Under the pieces are notes generated by a model. That model was given only the letters and a program-made list of their open reading frames with translations. It had not been told where the DNA came from and did not search any database. The translations under genes were made by a program, and so were the position numbers. This document shows positions 37,029 through 45,159 of a DNA stretch of 64,000 nucleotides, one piece after another (positions within the stretch are counted from its first letter, which is position 1; each line of letters opens with the position of its first letter). This DNA comes from Corynebacterium striatum ATCC 6940 (GTDB taxonomy: Bacteria; Actinomycetota; Actinomycetes; Mycobacteriales; Mycobacteriaceae): NCBI RefSeq assembly GCF_000159135.1, contig NZ_GG667520.1, positions 272,905 to 336,904 on the forward strand. The letters are read 5' to 3'.

Positions 37029-37559
37029 ATGAAACTCTTCTTTCACTCCTGCGTGTATGCGCTGTGGCTGGTGAAGGAAATCTTCGTCGCTGGCTTTGGA
37101 CTGGCGGCTGAGTCCTTCAAGCCAAAGAACAATTACCACCCAGTCGTCGTGCGCTACCCGCTGCGCGTGACGGGCGCGTGGGAAATCTTCTGGTTTACAT
37201 CCTCCATTACCGCTACCCCTGGCACGCTATCGCTGGGCCTGCGCGAGCCGGTGGCCGAGGGCTTGCCGCGCATTGTGCTCGTCCAAGCCGTCATGGGCGA
37301 CGATCCAGTTGAGATCATGGAATCCTTGGCCGACATGGAAGAGCGCCTCGCGCCGCACGTTAAAGAGCTGGACTACGGCGTTCCCGGCCAGAGTGACACC
37401 AAGGTACTCGACCCGGCTTTCTACGAGTACCCACTCGAGACGCTCGGTCGCCACATGCGCGCGCCGGACATTGCGCAGGTTGAGGACACTCCGCTTCCTG
37501 CCGACGAGACTGAGAAGTATTCCGTGTGGCCATTGCGCCCTGAAAGGAAAGGCGAATAA
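37029..37559 (+). CDS. mrpE: Mrp antiporter subunit E
   Basis: 176 aa. The N-terminal part has one or two hydrophobic segments (FFHSCVYALWLVKEIFVAG), then the MrpE core (YHPVVVRYPLRVTGAWEIFWFTSSITATPGTLSLG fragments). The tail beyond residue 110 (EERLAPHVKELDYG onward) is an acidic extension. MrpE is needed for stable assembly of the complex. It is placed immediately after mrpD and overlaps mrpF by one base. Confidence 0.9.
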   Translation: MKLFFHSCVYALWLVKEIFVAGFGLAAESFKPKNNYHPVVVRYPLRVTGAWEIFWFTSSITATPGTLSLGLREPVAEGLPRIVLVQAVMGDDPVEIMESLADMEERLAPHVKELDYGVPGQSDTKVLDPAFYEYPLETLGRHMRAPDIAQVEDTPLPADETEKYSVWPLRPERKGE

Positions 37560-37849
37560 TGCTGGATTTCGCGCATTTTAGTGCTTTCGAATGGGTCATT
37601 TTCGTCTGCATCTTCATCATGGGCGGCGCCCTTGCCTCCGCGTTGCTTCTAGCTCTGCGCTCCCGCGACGAGCTGACCCGCACGGTCATGTCAGACATGG
37701 CCTTCTACGGCATGCTTTGCATGTACATCACGTGGACGTTCACGAACCACGCGTCGATTCTCTACGACATCGCCATGCTGGCGGCAATCGCGGCCGGCGT
37801 GCTCCCGACGCTGTCGATGGCGCGCATCATCTCGAAGGGACGTCGATAA
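37559..37849 (+). CDS. mrpF: Mrp antiporter subunit F
   Basis: 96 aa, three membrane helices (WVIFVCIFIMGGALASALLL; MAFYGMLCMYITWTF; AMLAAIAAGVLPTLSMA). The order and length match MrpF/PhaF. Its ATG overlaps the mrpE stop and its end is 2 bases before mrpG. Confidence 0.9.
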   Translation: MLDFAHFSAFEWVIFVCIFIMGGALASALLLALRSRDELTRTVMSDMAFYGMLCMYITWTFTNHASILYDIAMLAAIAAGVLPTLSMARIISKGRR

Positions 37850-37851
37850 GC

Positions 37852-38220
37852 ATGGCGATTTACGAGATTATCGCATCCATCCTGCTCATCGTGGCCACCA
37901 TCCTCGTGGTCGCCACCGCAATTGCACTCTGGCGCGCTCCTGACGCCTTGACCCGAGTCAATCTGCTTGGGCCCACCGTCGGTCTGGCTGTGCCGCTTTT
38001 GCTCGTGGCGAAACTCATCGTGGACTTCTCGGAAAACGGCTTTTCGCTGTGGTCGCTGGTGCGCGTGCTCATCGCGTGCTTCGGTGTCTGGATTATCGGC
38101 TCCGTGGGCTCGTTCTACATGGGCCGTTCGATTTATGGAGTCACCGTCACGGACGTGAAGTACGCTCGCCGTGTCCATAAAGAACTGCGCACTGTCGAGG
38201 CCGACGAAGACGAGTTCTAA
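37852..38220 (+). CDS. mrpG: Mrp antiporter subunit G
   Basis: 122 aa. Three membrane helices (IIASILLIVATILVVATAIAL; LGPTVGLAVPLLLVAKLIV; VRVLIACFGVWIIGSVGSF) and the family stretch RAPDALTRVNLLGPTVG. The ATG at 37852 is 2 bases after mrpF with AAGGGACG upstream; longer in-frame readings overlap mrpF and are not real. No terminator is seen; the AmtR palindrome starts 15 bases after the stop. Confidence 0.92.
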   Translation: MAIYEIIASILLIVATILVVATAIALWRAPDALTRVNLLGPTVGLAVPLLLVAKLIVDFSENGFSLWSLVRVLIACFGVWIIGSVGSFYMGRSIYGVTVTDVKYARRVHKELRTVEADEDEF

Positions 38221-38234
38221 CTGACCTCTTGCCT

Positions 38235-38254
38235 TTTCTATAGATCGATAGGTA
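38235..38254. promoter_or_regulatory. AmtR box 1 upstream of amt
   Basis: tttCTAT-AGATCG-ATAG matches the AmtR consensus CTAT-N6-ATAG exactly. The core (38237-38251) is the reverse complement of the core of box 2. AmtR is the TetR-type nitrogen repressor of corynebacteria. Confidence 0.8.
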
Positions 38255-38266
38255 ACCTCATTTGGG

Positions 38267-38286
38267 TATCTATCGATCTATAGAAA
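38267..38286. promoter_or_regulatory. AmtR box 2 upstream of amt
   Basis: CTAT-CGATCT-ATAG followed by AAAA matches the full AmtR consensus. Its centre is 32 bp from box 1, about three helical turns, so both dimers could bind the same face. It touches the amt ribosome-binding site. Confidence 0.8.
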
Positions 38287-38297
38287 AGGTGTGGAAG

Positions 38298-39710
38298 ATG
38301 ACGACAGATCAAGTAATTGCCGCTTCCGGCAACTCCTCGTGGATGCTGGTCAGTGCCTCCCTGGTTCTCCTTATGACCCCAGGCTTGGCGCTCTTCTACG
38401 GCGGAATGTCGGGGCGTCGCCAAGTGCTCAACATGATGATGATGTCTTTCGGAGTCATGGCCGTGGTCCCCGTCATCTACGTCTTGTGGGGCTGGTCCAT
38501 GTCCTACGGCTCCCAGTCCGTCGCTGGACTCTTCGGCAGCCCTTTCCAATTCTTCGGTCTCAGCGGCCAAATCGTAGACGACGCGGGCAACTACGTCGAG
38601 GGCGCCTCTGGCTACCCGAACGTCATCGACATTGCCTTCCAAGTCACCTTCGCCATCATCTCCACCGCTCTCATCTCTGGCGCGCTGGCTGGCCGTGTGA
38701 AGTTCTCCGCGTGGCTCTTGTTTGCTGGCCTGTGGACCACCATCGTCTACTTCCCGCTGGCACACATGGTCTGGGGCGGCGGCATCCTGTCCCACGCCGA
38801 GGCTTCCGTTTCCTCGTGGATCTTCGGCACCACCGACGGTCGAGCCACCGTTGCGCCGATTGACTTCGCAGGCGGCACCGTGGTCCATATCTCCGCTGGC
38901 ACGGCTGCATTGGTCCTAGCGCTGGTCGTCGGCAAGCGTGCGGGCTTCCCAGGCAAGCTCGCGCGTCCGCACAGCCTGCCCATGGTGATGCTCGGCGCCG
39001 CGCTCCTGTGGTTCGGATGGTTCGGCTTCAACGGTGGATCCGCCTTCGCCGCTGACGGTGTGGCGGGCCTGGCGTGGCTCAACACCACCGTGGCCGCCGC
39101 GGCCGCGATGCTCGGTTGGATGGCTACGGAAGCAGTTCGCTACAAAGCCGCCACCTCTCTCGGTGCGGCGTCGGGCGTCGTCGCCGGGCTCGTGGCCATC
39201 ACTCCGGCCGCTGGAGCGCTGACCCCATTGACCTCGATTTTCCTCGGTGCTGTCGGCGGAGTCCTAGCGTGCCTCGGCGTGAGCCTGAAATACAAGTTTG
39301 GCTACGACGACTCCCTCGACGTTGTCGGCGTGCACCTCATTGCTGGCCTGTGGGGAACCGTAGGCTTGGCGCTGGTTGCTGACGGATCTGGCGTCTTTAC
39401 CGGCGACGTCGTCTACGGCCTCAAGTTGTTGGCTGTCCAGGCTGTCATCGCGGTGGTAGCCATGGCTGTCTCTGCTATTGGCACCTATCTCATTGCCTTG
39501 CTTATCAAGGCGACCATTGGTTGGCGAATTGATGCAGAAGACGAGTCTGGCGGAATCGATGTTGCGCAGCACCGTGAGTCCGCTTATGACCTAAGCAGTG
39601 GTGCTGACTCCTCCCGTGGGCGCATGGGCGCTACTATTAACGGGCAGGGAAACACTTCCACGTTGGGCACTGCGCCCGTTATCCCGCCGCGTACCGAAGT
39701 CAAGGAGTAA
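38298..39710 (+). CDS. amtB: Ammonium transporter
   Basis: 470 aa, 11 predicted membrane helices, Amt/Mep/Rh family. Conserved features: NSSWMLVSASLVLLMTPGLA near the N-terminus, YFPLAHMVWGGG, FAGGTVVHISAGTAALVLAL (first pore His) and VVGVHLIAGLWGT (second pore His region). The start ATG at 38298 has AAAAGG 8 bases upstream. The long Ser/Gly-rich cytoplasmic C-terminus is the likely docking region for GlnK. First gene of amt-glnK-glnD, under two AmtR boxes. Confidence 0.95.
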   Translation: MTTDQVIAASGNSSWMLVSASLVLLMTPGLALFYGGMSGRRQVLNMMMMSFGVMAVVPVIYVLWGWSMSYGSQSVAGLFGSPFQFFGLSGQIVDDAGNYVEGASGYPNVIDIAFQVTFAIISTALISGALAGRVKFSAWLLFAGLWTTIVYFPLAHMVWGGGILSHAEASVSSWIFGTTDGRATVAPIDFAGGTVVHISAGTAALVLALVVGKRAGFPGKLARPHSLPMVMLGAALLWFGWFGFNGGSAFAADGVAGLAWLNTTVAAAAAMLGWMATEAVRYKAATSLGAASGVVAGLVAITPAAGALTPLTSIFLGAVGGVLACLGVSLKYKFGYDDSLDVVGVHLIAGLWGTVGLALVADGSGVFTGDVVYGLKLLAVQAVIAVVAMAVSAIGTYLIALLIKATIGWRIDAEDESGGIDVAQHRESAYDLSSGADSSRGRMGATINGQGNTSTLGTAPVIPPRTEVKE

Positions 39711-40052
<342 letters not shown>

Positions 40053-40053
40053 G

Positions 40054-42165
40054 ATGCACAACGCCGCCGAGCTTCGCGCACAAGCGTATGAAGCGGCGCT
40101 CGCATTAACCAAGACCCTGGAGTTGCCAGAGGGGACCGCCCTCGCAGCTACAGGGTCTTTTGCGCGCCGCGAGATGACGCCGTATTCCGACCTCGACTTC
40201 CTCCTCATTCACGCCGATGGCACGGAGGTCGATGAGGACGCGGTGGCAGATATTTGGTACCCCATTTGGGAGGCCAAATACCACTTGGATTATGCCCTGC
40301 GCACCCCTACCGAGTGTGCGGAAATCGCTGGGGCCGATCCCGCGGCAGGTTTCGCGCAACTGGATCTGTCCTACGTGGCGGGGAACAAGGCGCTTGTCGA
40401 CGAAGCGCGCGCCAAGATTATTTCCCAGTGGCGGATTTTGCTGCAGAAGCACTTTGACTCTTTTCTCAACACTGCCATCGCGAGGTGGCGGCGGTCCGGA
40501 ACGTTGGCAACGATGACCAACCCGGATATCAAGAACGGCCGCGGTGGCTTGCGCGATATTCAGTTCATCAGGGCCTTGGCATTGGGTAACTTGGCAGATG
40601 CCCCGCGCTTGGATTCTGAGCGCGACCTGCTGCTGGATGTTCGCACTCTGCTGCATGTTCACGCCCATCGGCACCGCGACCTGCTCGACCCTGAGTTTGC
40701 GGCCGAAATTGCGGAGGAGCTGGGCTTTGTAGATCGCTACGAGCTTTCGGCTGCGGTGGTCAAGGCGGCGTCGACAGTGGATAAGGCCATGGAGAGGGCA
40801 TTGGCCACAGCACGGGGCGTCGTGGGCAGGCGCCAGCGCCTCGGTAGCCGCAAACCACTGGATGTCGGTGTTGTGGATAGTGGCGGTTACGTCACATTGG
40901 CCCGTAATGCAGATCTCGATGATCCGGGCCTGGGGCTGCGCGTGGCCGCGGCATCAGCGCGGACCAACCGCCCTATCGAACCAGGTGTATGGAAGTTGTT
41001 GCCTGCATCGCCTGAGCTACCGCAGAGGTGGAAAGCTGCCACTACCGACGCCTTTTTTACCATCTTGTCTTCCCCCACAGACACACCTCGTCTGATTCAG
41101 GAATTAGATCGGGTAGGGATGTGGGAGAAGCTCGTTCCCGAATGGGCTCATATTCGTGGCATGCTGCCCCGCGAGCGGAGCCACGCACACACGGTGGACT
41201 ACCACACGATGCTGACGGTGGCGCGGTGCGCCGAGGTACGCACCACTGTCGCCCGCCCAGACCTTCTCCTGCTCGCGGCGCTGTACCACGACATTGGCAA
41301 GGGCTACGACCGCCCCCATGCCGCCGTCGGCGCGGAGATGGTGGCCAAAGCTGCCGCTAAGATGCGATTAAACTTGGCGGATCGCTCTCGAGTGCAAACC
41401 CTAGTAGCTGAGCACACGACGCTAGCCAAACTGGTTTCTCGAATGGATCCTCACTCAGATGAGGCGCGCGATAAGTTGCTCGCGGCTGTCCATTATGACT
41501 ACCTCACGCTGTCCCTGCTCCTCGTCTTGACCAAAGCCGATGCCGAATCTACTGGGCCTAATGTATGGAACCCGCGTTTAGAGTCCGGAATAAAGGTCTT
41601 GAGCGAGCGTGCTTTTGACCAGTTGGAAGCGCTCACACCCACTAAACCGGTGGTTTACGCCGACGAGGAAATAGCTTTGAGCACTGACTATGAAGAGCGC
41701 ACGCTCACCGTGACGTGGCGGGGCAAATACCAGCGCGAAGTTGTTCGCCCTTTGGCGCTCATCGCGGCGCTGGGCTGGACCATTGTGTCTTCGCGGATGG
41801 CGCGCGTTTCGGATGCGCAAGGGGAGGGGTTTGCCGCGGAGTTCGATGTGCGCACCGTGGCGGAGAGCTTCGATGCCGCGGCGGACGAGGCGCGGTTTAT
41901 CCAGTCTTATAAGTCAGGCGTATTCACGGTACTACCGGAGATTGACGGGGCGCCGACCACTGCGATGTGGACCGGCGGTGTGTTCGAGGTTCGCACGGTG
42001 GAGCGCACCGGTGTGCTGGGGCACGTGCTGGCGAAGCTACCGGACTGTGAGTGGATCACCAGCTATGTTCCGGGCGCCACGATGGTCCTGCACGCGAAGC
42101 CGCTTGGCGATGTCCCCCGCGCGACATTGGTCAGGAATGTGACCCAAGCGCTTGTGAGCGGCTAA
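40054..42165 (+). CDS. glnD: PII nucleotidyltransferase/removing enzyme
   Basis: 703 aa, short for the family (E. coli about 890) as is usual in actinobacteria, where the enzyme adenylylates rather than uridylylates PII. The nucleotidyltransferase motif is GSFARREMTPYSDLDFLL (GS then DLD). The HD phosphohydrolase domain is centred on SHAHTVDYHTML and ALYHDIGKGYDRPHA. Two ACT-like modules lie at the C-terminus. ATG one base after the glnK stop, so translation is coupled. Confidence 0.93.
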   Translation: MHNAAELRAQAYEAALALTKTLELPEGTALAATGSFARREMTPYSDLDFLLIHADGTEVDEDAVADIWYPIWEAKYHLDYALRTPTECAEIAGADPAAGFAQLDLSYVAGNKALVDEARAKIISQWRILLQKHFDSFLNTAIARWRRSGTLATMTNPDIKNGRGGLRDIQFIRALALGNLADAPRLDSERDLLLDVRTLLHVHAHRHRDLLDPEFAAEIAEELGFVDRYELSAAVVKAASTVDKAMERALATARGVVGRRQRLGSRKPLDVGVVDSGGYVTLARNADLDDPGLGLRVAAASARTNRPIEPGVWKLLPASPELPQRWKAATTDAFFTILSSPTDTPRLIQELDRVGMWEKLVPEWAHIRGMLPRERSHAHTVDYHTMLTVARCAEVRTTVARPDLLLLAALYHDIGKGYDRPHAAVGAEMVAKAAAKMRLNLADRSRVQTLVAEHTTLAKLVSRMDPHSDEARDKLLAAVHYDYLTLSLLLVLTKADAESTGPNVWNPRLESGIKVLSERAFDQLEALTPTKPVVYADEEIALSTDYEERTLTVTWRGKYQREVVRPLALIAALGWTIVSSRMARVSDAQGEGFAAEFDVRTVAESFDAAADEARFIQSYKSGVFTVLPEIDGAPTTAMWTGGVFEVRTVERTGVLGHVLAKLPDCEWITSYVPGATMVLHAKPLGDVPRATLVRNVTQALVSG

Positions 42166-42212
42166 GCTGGGGGAGTTAAAAATTACCCGAGATTCTGAGG
42201 GAGCACTCACTC

Positions 42213-43838
42213 GTGTTTGAGTCACTGTCCGATCGCTTGCAAACAGCCTTGTCAGGTCTGCGTGGCAAGGGCAAGCTGACCGAGGCCGACATCAATGCCA
42301 CCGCCCGCGAGATTCGTCTCGCGCTGCTGGAGGCCGACGTCTCGCTCACCGTCGTCCGTGCCTTCATCAAGCGCATCAAGGAGCGCGCCGCTGGCGCAGA
42401 GGTCTCCGAGGCGCTGAACCCGGCGCAGCAGGTCATCAAGATCGTCAATGAAGAGCTCGTTGACATCCTCGGAGGCGAGACCCGCCGCCTGCAGTTTGCC
42501 AAGAACCCACCGACGGTCATCATGCTGGCCGGTCTGCAGGGTGCTGGTAAGACCACCCTCGCCGGCAAGCTGGCCAAGCACCTGTCCAAGCAGGGGCACA
42601 CCCCAATGCTGGTGGCTTGTGACTTGCAGCGTCCAGGCGCGGTCCAGCAGCTGCAGATCGTCGGCGAGCGCGCGGAGGTCGCAGTCTTTGCTCCGGACCC
42701 GGGTACCTCCATCGATTCCCATGAGCACGAGATGGGCACCTCCCACGGTGACCCAGTCGCCGTCGCCCAGGCGGGTATTGAGGAAGCCAAGCGCTCCCAG
42801 CACGACATCGTGATCATCGATACCGCGGGCCGCCTCGGTATTGATGAGACCCTGATGACTCAGGCACGCAACATTCGCGACGCTGTGAACCCAGATGAAG
42901 TCCTCTTCGTCATCGACTCCATGATTGGTCAGGACGCAGTCCAGACCGCCGAGGCCTTCCGCGACGGCGTCGACTTCACCGGCGTGGTCCTGACCAAGCT
43001 CGACGGCGACGCCCGCGGTGGTGCGGCGCTGTCTATCCGTGAGGTCACGGGTAAGCCCATCATGTTCGCCTCCACAGGCGAGAAACTCCAGGACTTTGAC
43101 GTCTTCCACCCTGAGCGCATGGCTTCGCGCATCCTGGGTATGGGTGACTTGCTCTCGCTCATCGAGCAGGCTGAGGCCACCCTCGACCACCAGAAGGCCG
43201 AAGAAGCTGCCGCCAAGCTTGGCACCGGTGAGCTTACCCTGAATGACTTCCTGGATCAGATGCTGATGATCCGCCGCATGGGCCCAATCGGCAACCTGTT
43301 GAAGATGATGCCGGGCGGCAAGCAGATGAACCAGATGGCAGAGATGGTCGATGAGAAGCAGCTCGACCGCATCCAGGCCATCATTCGCGGCATGACCCCG
43401 CAAGAGCGTGAGAATCCGAAGATCCTCAACGCCTCCCGCCGCAAGCGTATTGCGAACGGTTCCGGCGTTTCGGTCTCTGAGGTCAACCAGCTCATCGAGC
43501 GCTTCAACGAAGCCAAGAAGATGATGTCCAAGATGGCTGGCCAGTTCGGCATGGGCCCAGGCATGGGCCGTTCTGCGACCAAGAAGAAGGCCAAGGGCCG
43601 CAAGGGCAAGAACGGCAAGCGCAAGCCTGCCAAGAATCGTCCACGCGGCGGCATGCCGGGCATGCCAGGAGGTATGCCGGGAATGCCTGGTGGAATGCCG
43701 TCCATGGAGGAACTGCAGAAGCTGCAGAGCCAGATGGGCGGCGGTGGAATGCCAGGAATGCCGGGCATGCCGAAGATGCCCAAGGGAATGGAAAACATCG
43801 ATCTCAACAACCTCGACTTTGGGCAGGGTAAGAAGTAA
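42213..43838 (+). CDS. ffh: Signal recognition particle protein Ffh
   Basis: 541 aa, longer than E. coli Ffh (453). NG domain: LAGLQGAGKTTLAGKLA (G1), DTAGRLGIDETLM (G3), TKLDGDARGG (G4). The M domain (from about residue 330) has the RNA-binding stretch IRGMTPQER and NASRRKRIANGSG. The C-terminal tail is a low-complexity run of MPG repeats plus a basic KKAKGRKGKNGKRK segment. GTG start at 42213 preceded by GAGGGAG. It binds 4.5S RNA and signal peptides; FtsY is its receptor. Confidence 0.96.
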   Translation: MFESLSDRLQTALSGLRGKGKLTEADINATAREIRLALLEADVSLTVVRAFIKRIKERAAGAEVSEALNPAQQVIKIVNEELVDILGGETRRLQFAKNPPTVIMLAGLQGAGKTTLAGKLAKHLSKQGHTPMLVACDLQRPGAVQQLQIVGERAEVAVFAPDPGTSIDSHEHEMGTSHGDPVAVAQAGIEEAKRSQHDIVIIDTAGRLGIDETLMTQARNIRDAVNPDEVLFVIDSMIGQDAVQTAEAFRDGVDFTGVVLTKLDGDARGGAALSIREVTGKPIMFASTGEKLQDFDVFHPERMASRILGMGDLLSLIEQAEATLDHQKAEEAAAKLGTGELTLNDFLDQMLMIRRMGPIGNLLKMMPGGKQMNQMAEMVDEKQLDRIQAIIRGMTPQERENPKILNASRRKRIANGSGVSVSEVNQLIERFNEAKKMMSKMAGQFGMGPGMGRSATKKKAKGRKGKNGKRKPAKNRPRGGMPGMPGGMPGMPGGMPSMEELQKLQSQMGGGGMPGMPGMPKMPKGMENIDLNNLDFGQGKK

Positions 43839-43857
43839 ATAGATTCCCACCACGAGG

Positions 43858-43889
43858 GGGCGGATGCGCGTTGCGTGTCCGCCCTTTTT
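43858..43889 (+). terminator. Rho-independent terminator of ffh
   Basis: Stem GGGCGGA / TCCGCCC with partial inner pairing, followed by five T residues. Confidence 0.85.
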
Positions 43890-43973
43890 GTCTTTGCCGG
43901 TTTGGCTCCCTAGATTTTCTACGACTAAAGTTGGATTTAAGAACTTCCGAGTCCAAAGGTCACCGAACGCGCC

Positions 43974-45158
43974 ATGAAGCCCACCCCAGTTGTCCGCCAA
44001 GTCCACCATGACATCAACGCGAAGCCCTTCATCGCCATTTGGGAGGTAACACGCGCCTGCCAGCTGGTATGTCAGCACTGCCGCGCCGATGCGCAGCACG
44101 AGCCAGCGCCTGGACAGCTGACCACGGAACAGGGCAAGGCGCTACTGGACTCCATCGCGAGCTATGACAAACCGCGCCCCATCGTGGTGCTCACCGGCGG
44201 CGACCCTTTTGAACGCGGCGACCTCGAAGAGCTCACCGAATACGGCACCTCCCTCGGACTGAACGTGTCGCTGTCGCCGTCGGTGACACCGCGTCTCACG
44301 CGTGAGCGCTTGGAAGGGCTGCGCGCCGCTGGCGGTTGCGCATTGTCCCTTTCCCTTGATGGTGCTACCGCCGACACACATGACTATTTTCGCGGATTTT
44401 CGGGCATTTTCGACCAAACTATCAAGATGGCTGAAGCAGTCACGGACGTAGGCTATCGTCTGCAGATTAACTCCACCATCACCAAGAACAACGTCAGGGA
44501 AGCACCTCAGCTGCTCAAGCGCGTTATCGCAATGGGTGCGAAGCTGTGGAGCGTGTTCTTCCTCGTTCCCACCGGCCGTGGCACTGGTTTGGAAGCGCTG
44601 ACGCCGCTCGAGCGCGAGGACGCCATGCATTGGCTGCACGACGTCTCCAATCGCGTCGCCATCAAGACCACCGAAGGCCCGCAGTATCGACGCGTCGTCA
44701 TCGAAGCCCAGCGGGGAATCGAATACGAGGGCGGCGAGCTCTATAAGTTCCTCACTGAGGAAACCGAGCGAGTTCTCGGGCCCGCGGATGCCTCACATAC
44801 GCGCCGCCCCCGCCCGCCGATGGCCATCAATGCTGGATCCGGGTTCGTCTTCATTGATCACCTGGGCGACGTCTATCCGAACGGCTTCTTGCCCATGCAT
44901 TGCGGCAACGTCAAGGAGCAAACTCTGCCGGATATCTATGCCAATTCGCCGGTGTTTAAGAAACTGCGCGATCCTGCCCAGTGGTCGGGCAAGTGCGCGG
45001 TGTGTGAGTATGCAAGCGTCTGTGGCGGCTCGCGCTCGACCGCATTCGCGATGACGGGCGATCCTTTGGCCTCCGATCCCACGTGTGCTTATGTTCCGCT
45101 TGCATGGGAAAGGCAGAAGGACAAGCTTGACGCCGCCACCCACGTTAAAAGCAGCTAA
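43974..45158 (+). CDS. Radical SAM/SPASM enzyme (TIGR04053-like)
   Basis: 394 aa. The 4Fe-4S/SAM motif is CQLVCQHC (CxxxCxxC) in EVTRACQLVCQHCRADA; GGDPFERGD is the GGE-type SAM-binding motif. A SPASM-like C-terminal domain has cysteines in MHCGNV, GKCAVCEYASVCGG and DPTCAYVP, binding extra clusters. Related proteins include heme-biosynthesis enzyme AhbD and peptide-modifying enzymes. No precursor peptide or heme gene lies beside it, so the substrate is unknown. It faces the acyltransferase gene with one base between stops. AAGG lies 14 bases before the ATG. Confidence 0.88.
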   Translation: MKPTPVVRQVHHDINAKPFIAIWEVTRACQLVCQHCRADAQHEPAPGQLTTEQGKALLDSIASYDKPRPIVVLTGGDPFERGDLEELTEYGTSLGLNVSLSPSVTPRLTRERLEGLRAAGGCALSLSLDGATADTHDYFRGFSGIFDQTIKMAEAVTDVGYRLQINSTITKNNVREAPQLLKRVIAMGAKLWSVFFLVPTGRGTGLEALTPLEREDAMHWLHDVSNRVAIKTTEGPQYRRVVIEAQRGIEYEGGELYKFLTEETERVLGPADASHTRRPRPPMAINAGSGFVFIDHLGDVYPNGFLPMHCGNVKEQTLPDIYANSPVFKKLRDPAQWSGKCAVCEYASVCGGSRSTAFAMTGDPLASDPTCAYVPLAWERQKDKLDAATHVKSS

Positions 45159-45159
45159 C

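Noticed and set aside
43640..43800. Repeated MPG-coding units at the end of ffh as a separate repeat element
   Set aside because: They are in-frame low-complexity coding sequence of the Ffh tail, which is Met/Gly-rich in many bacteria.
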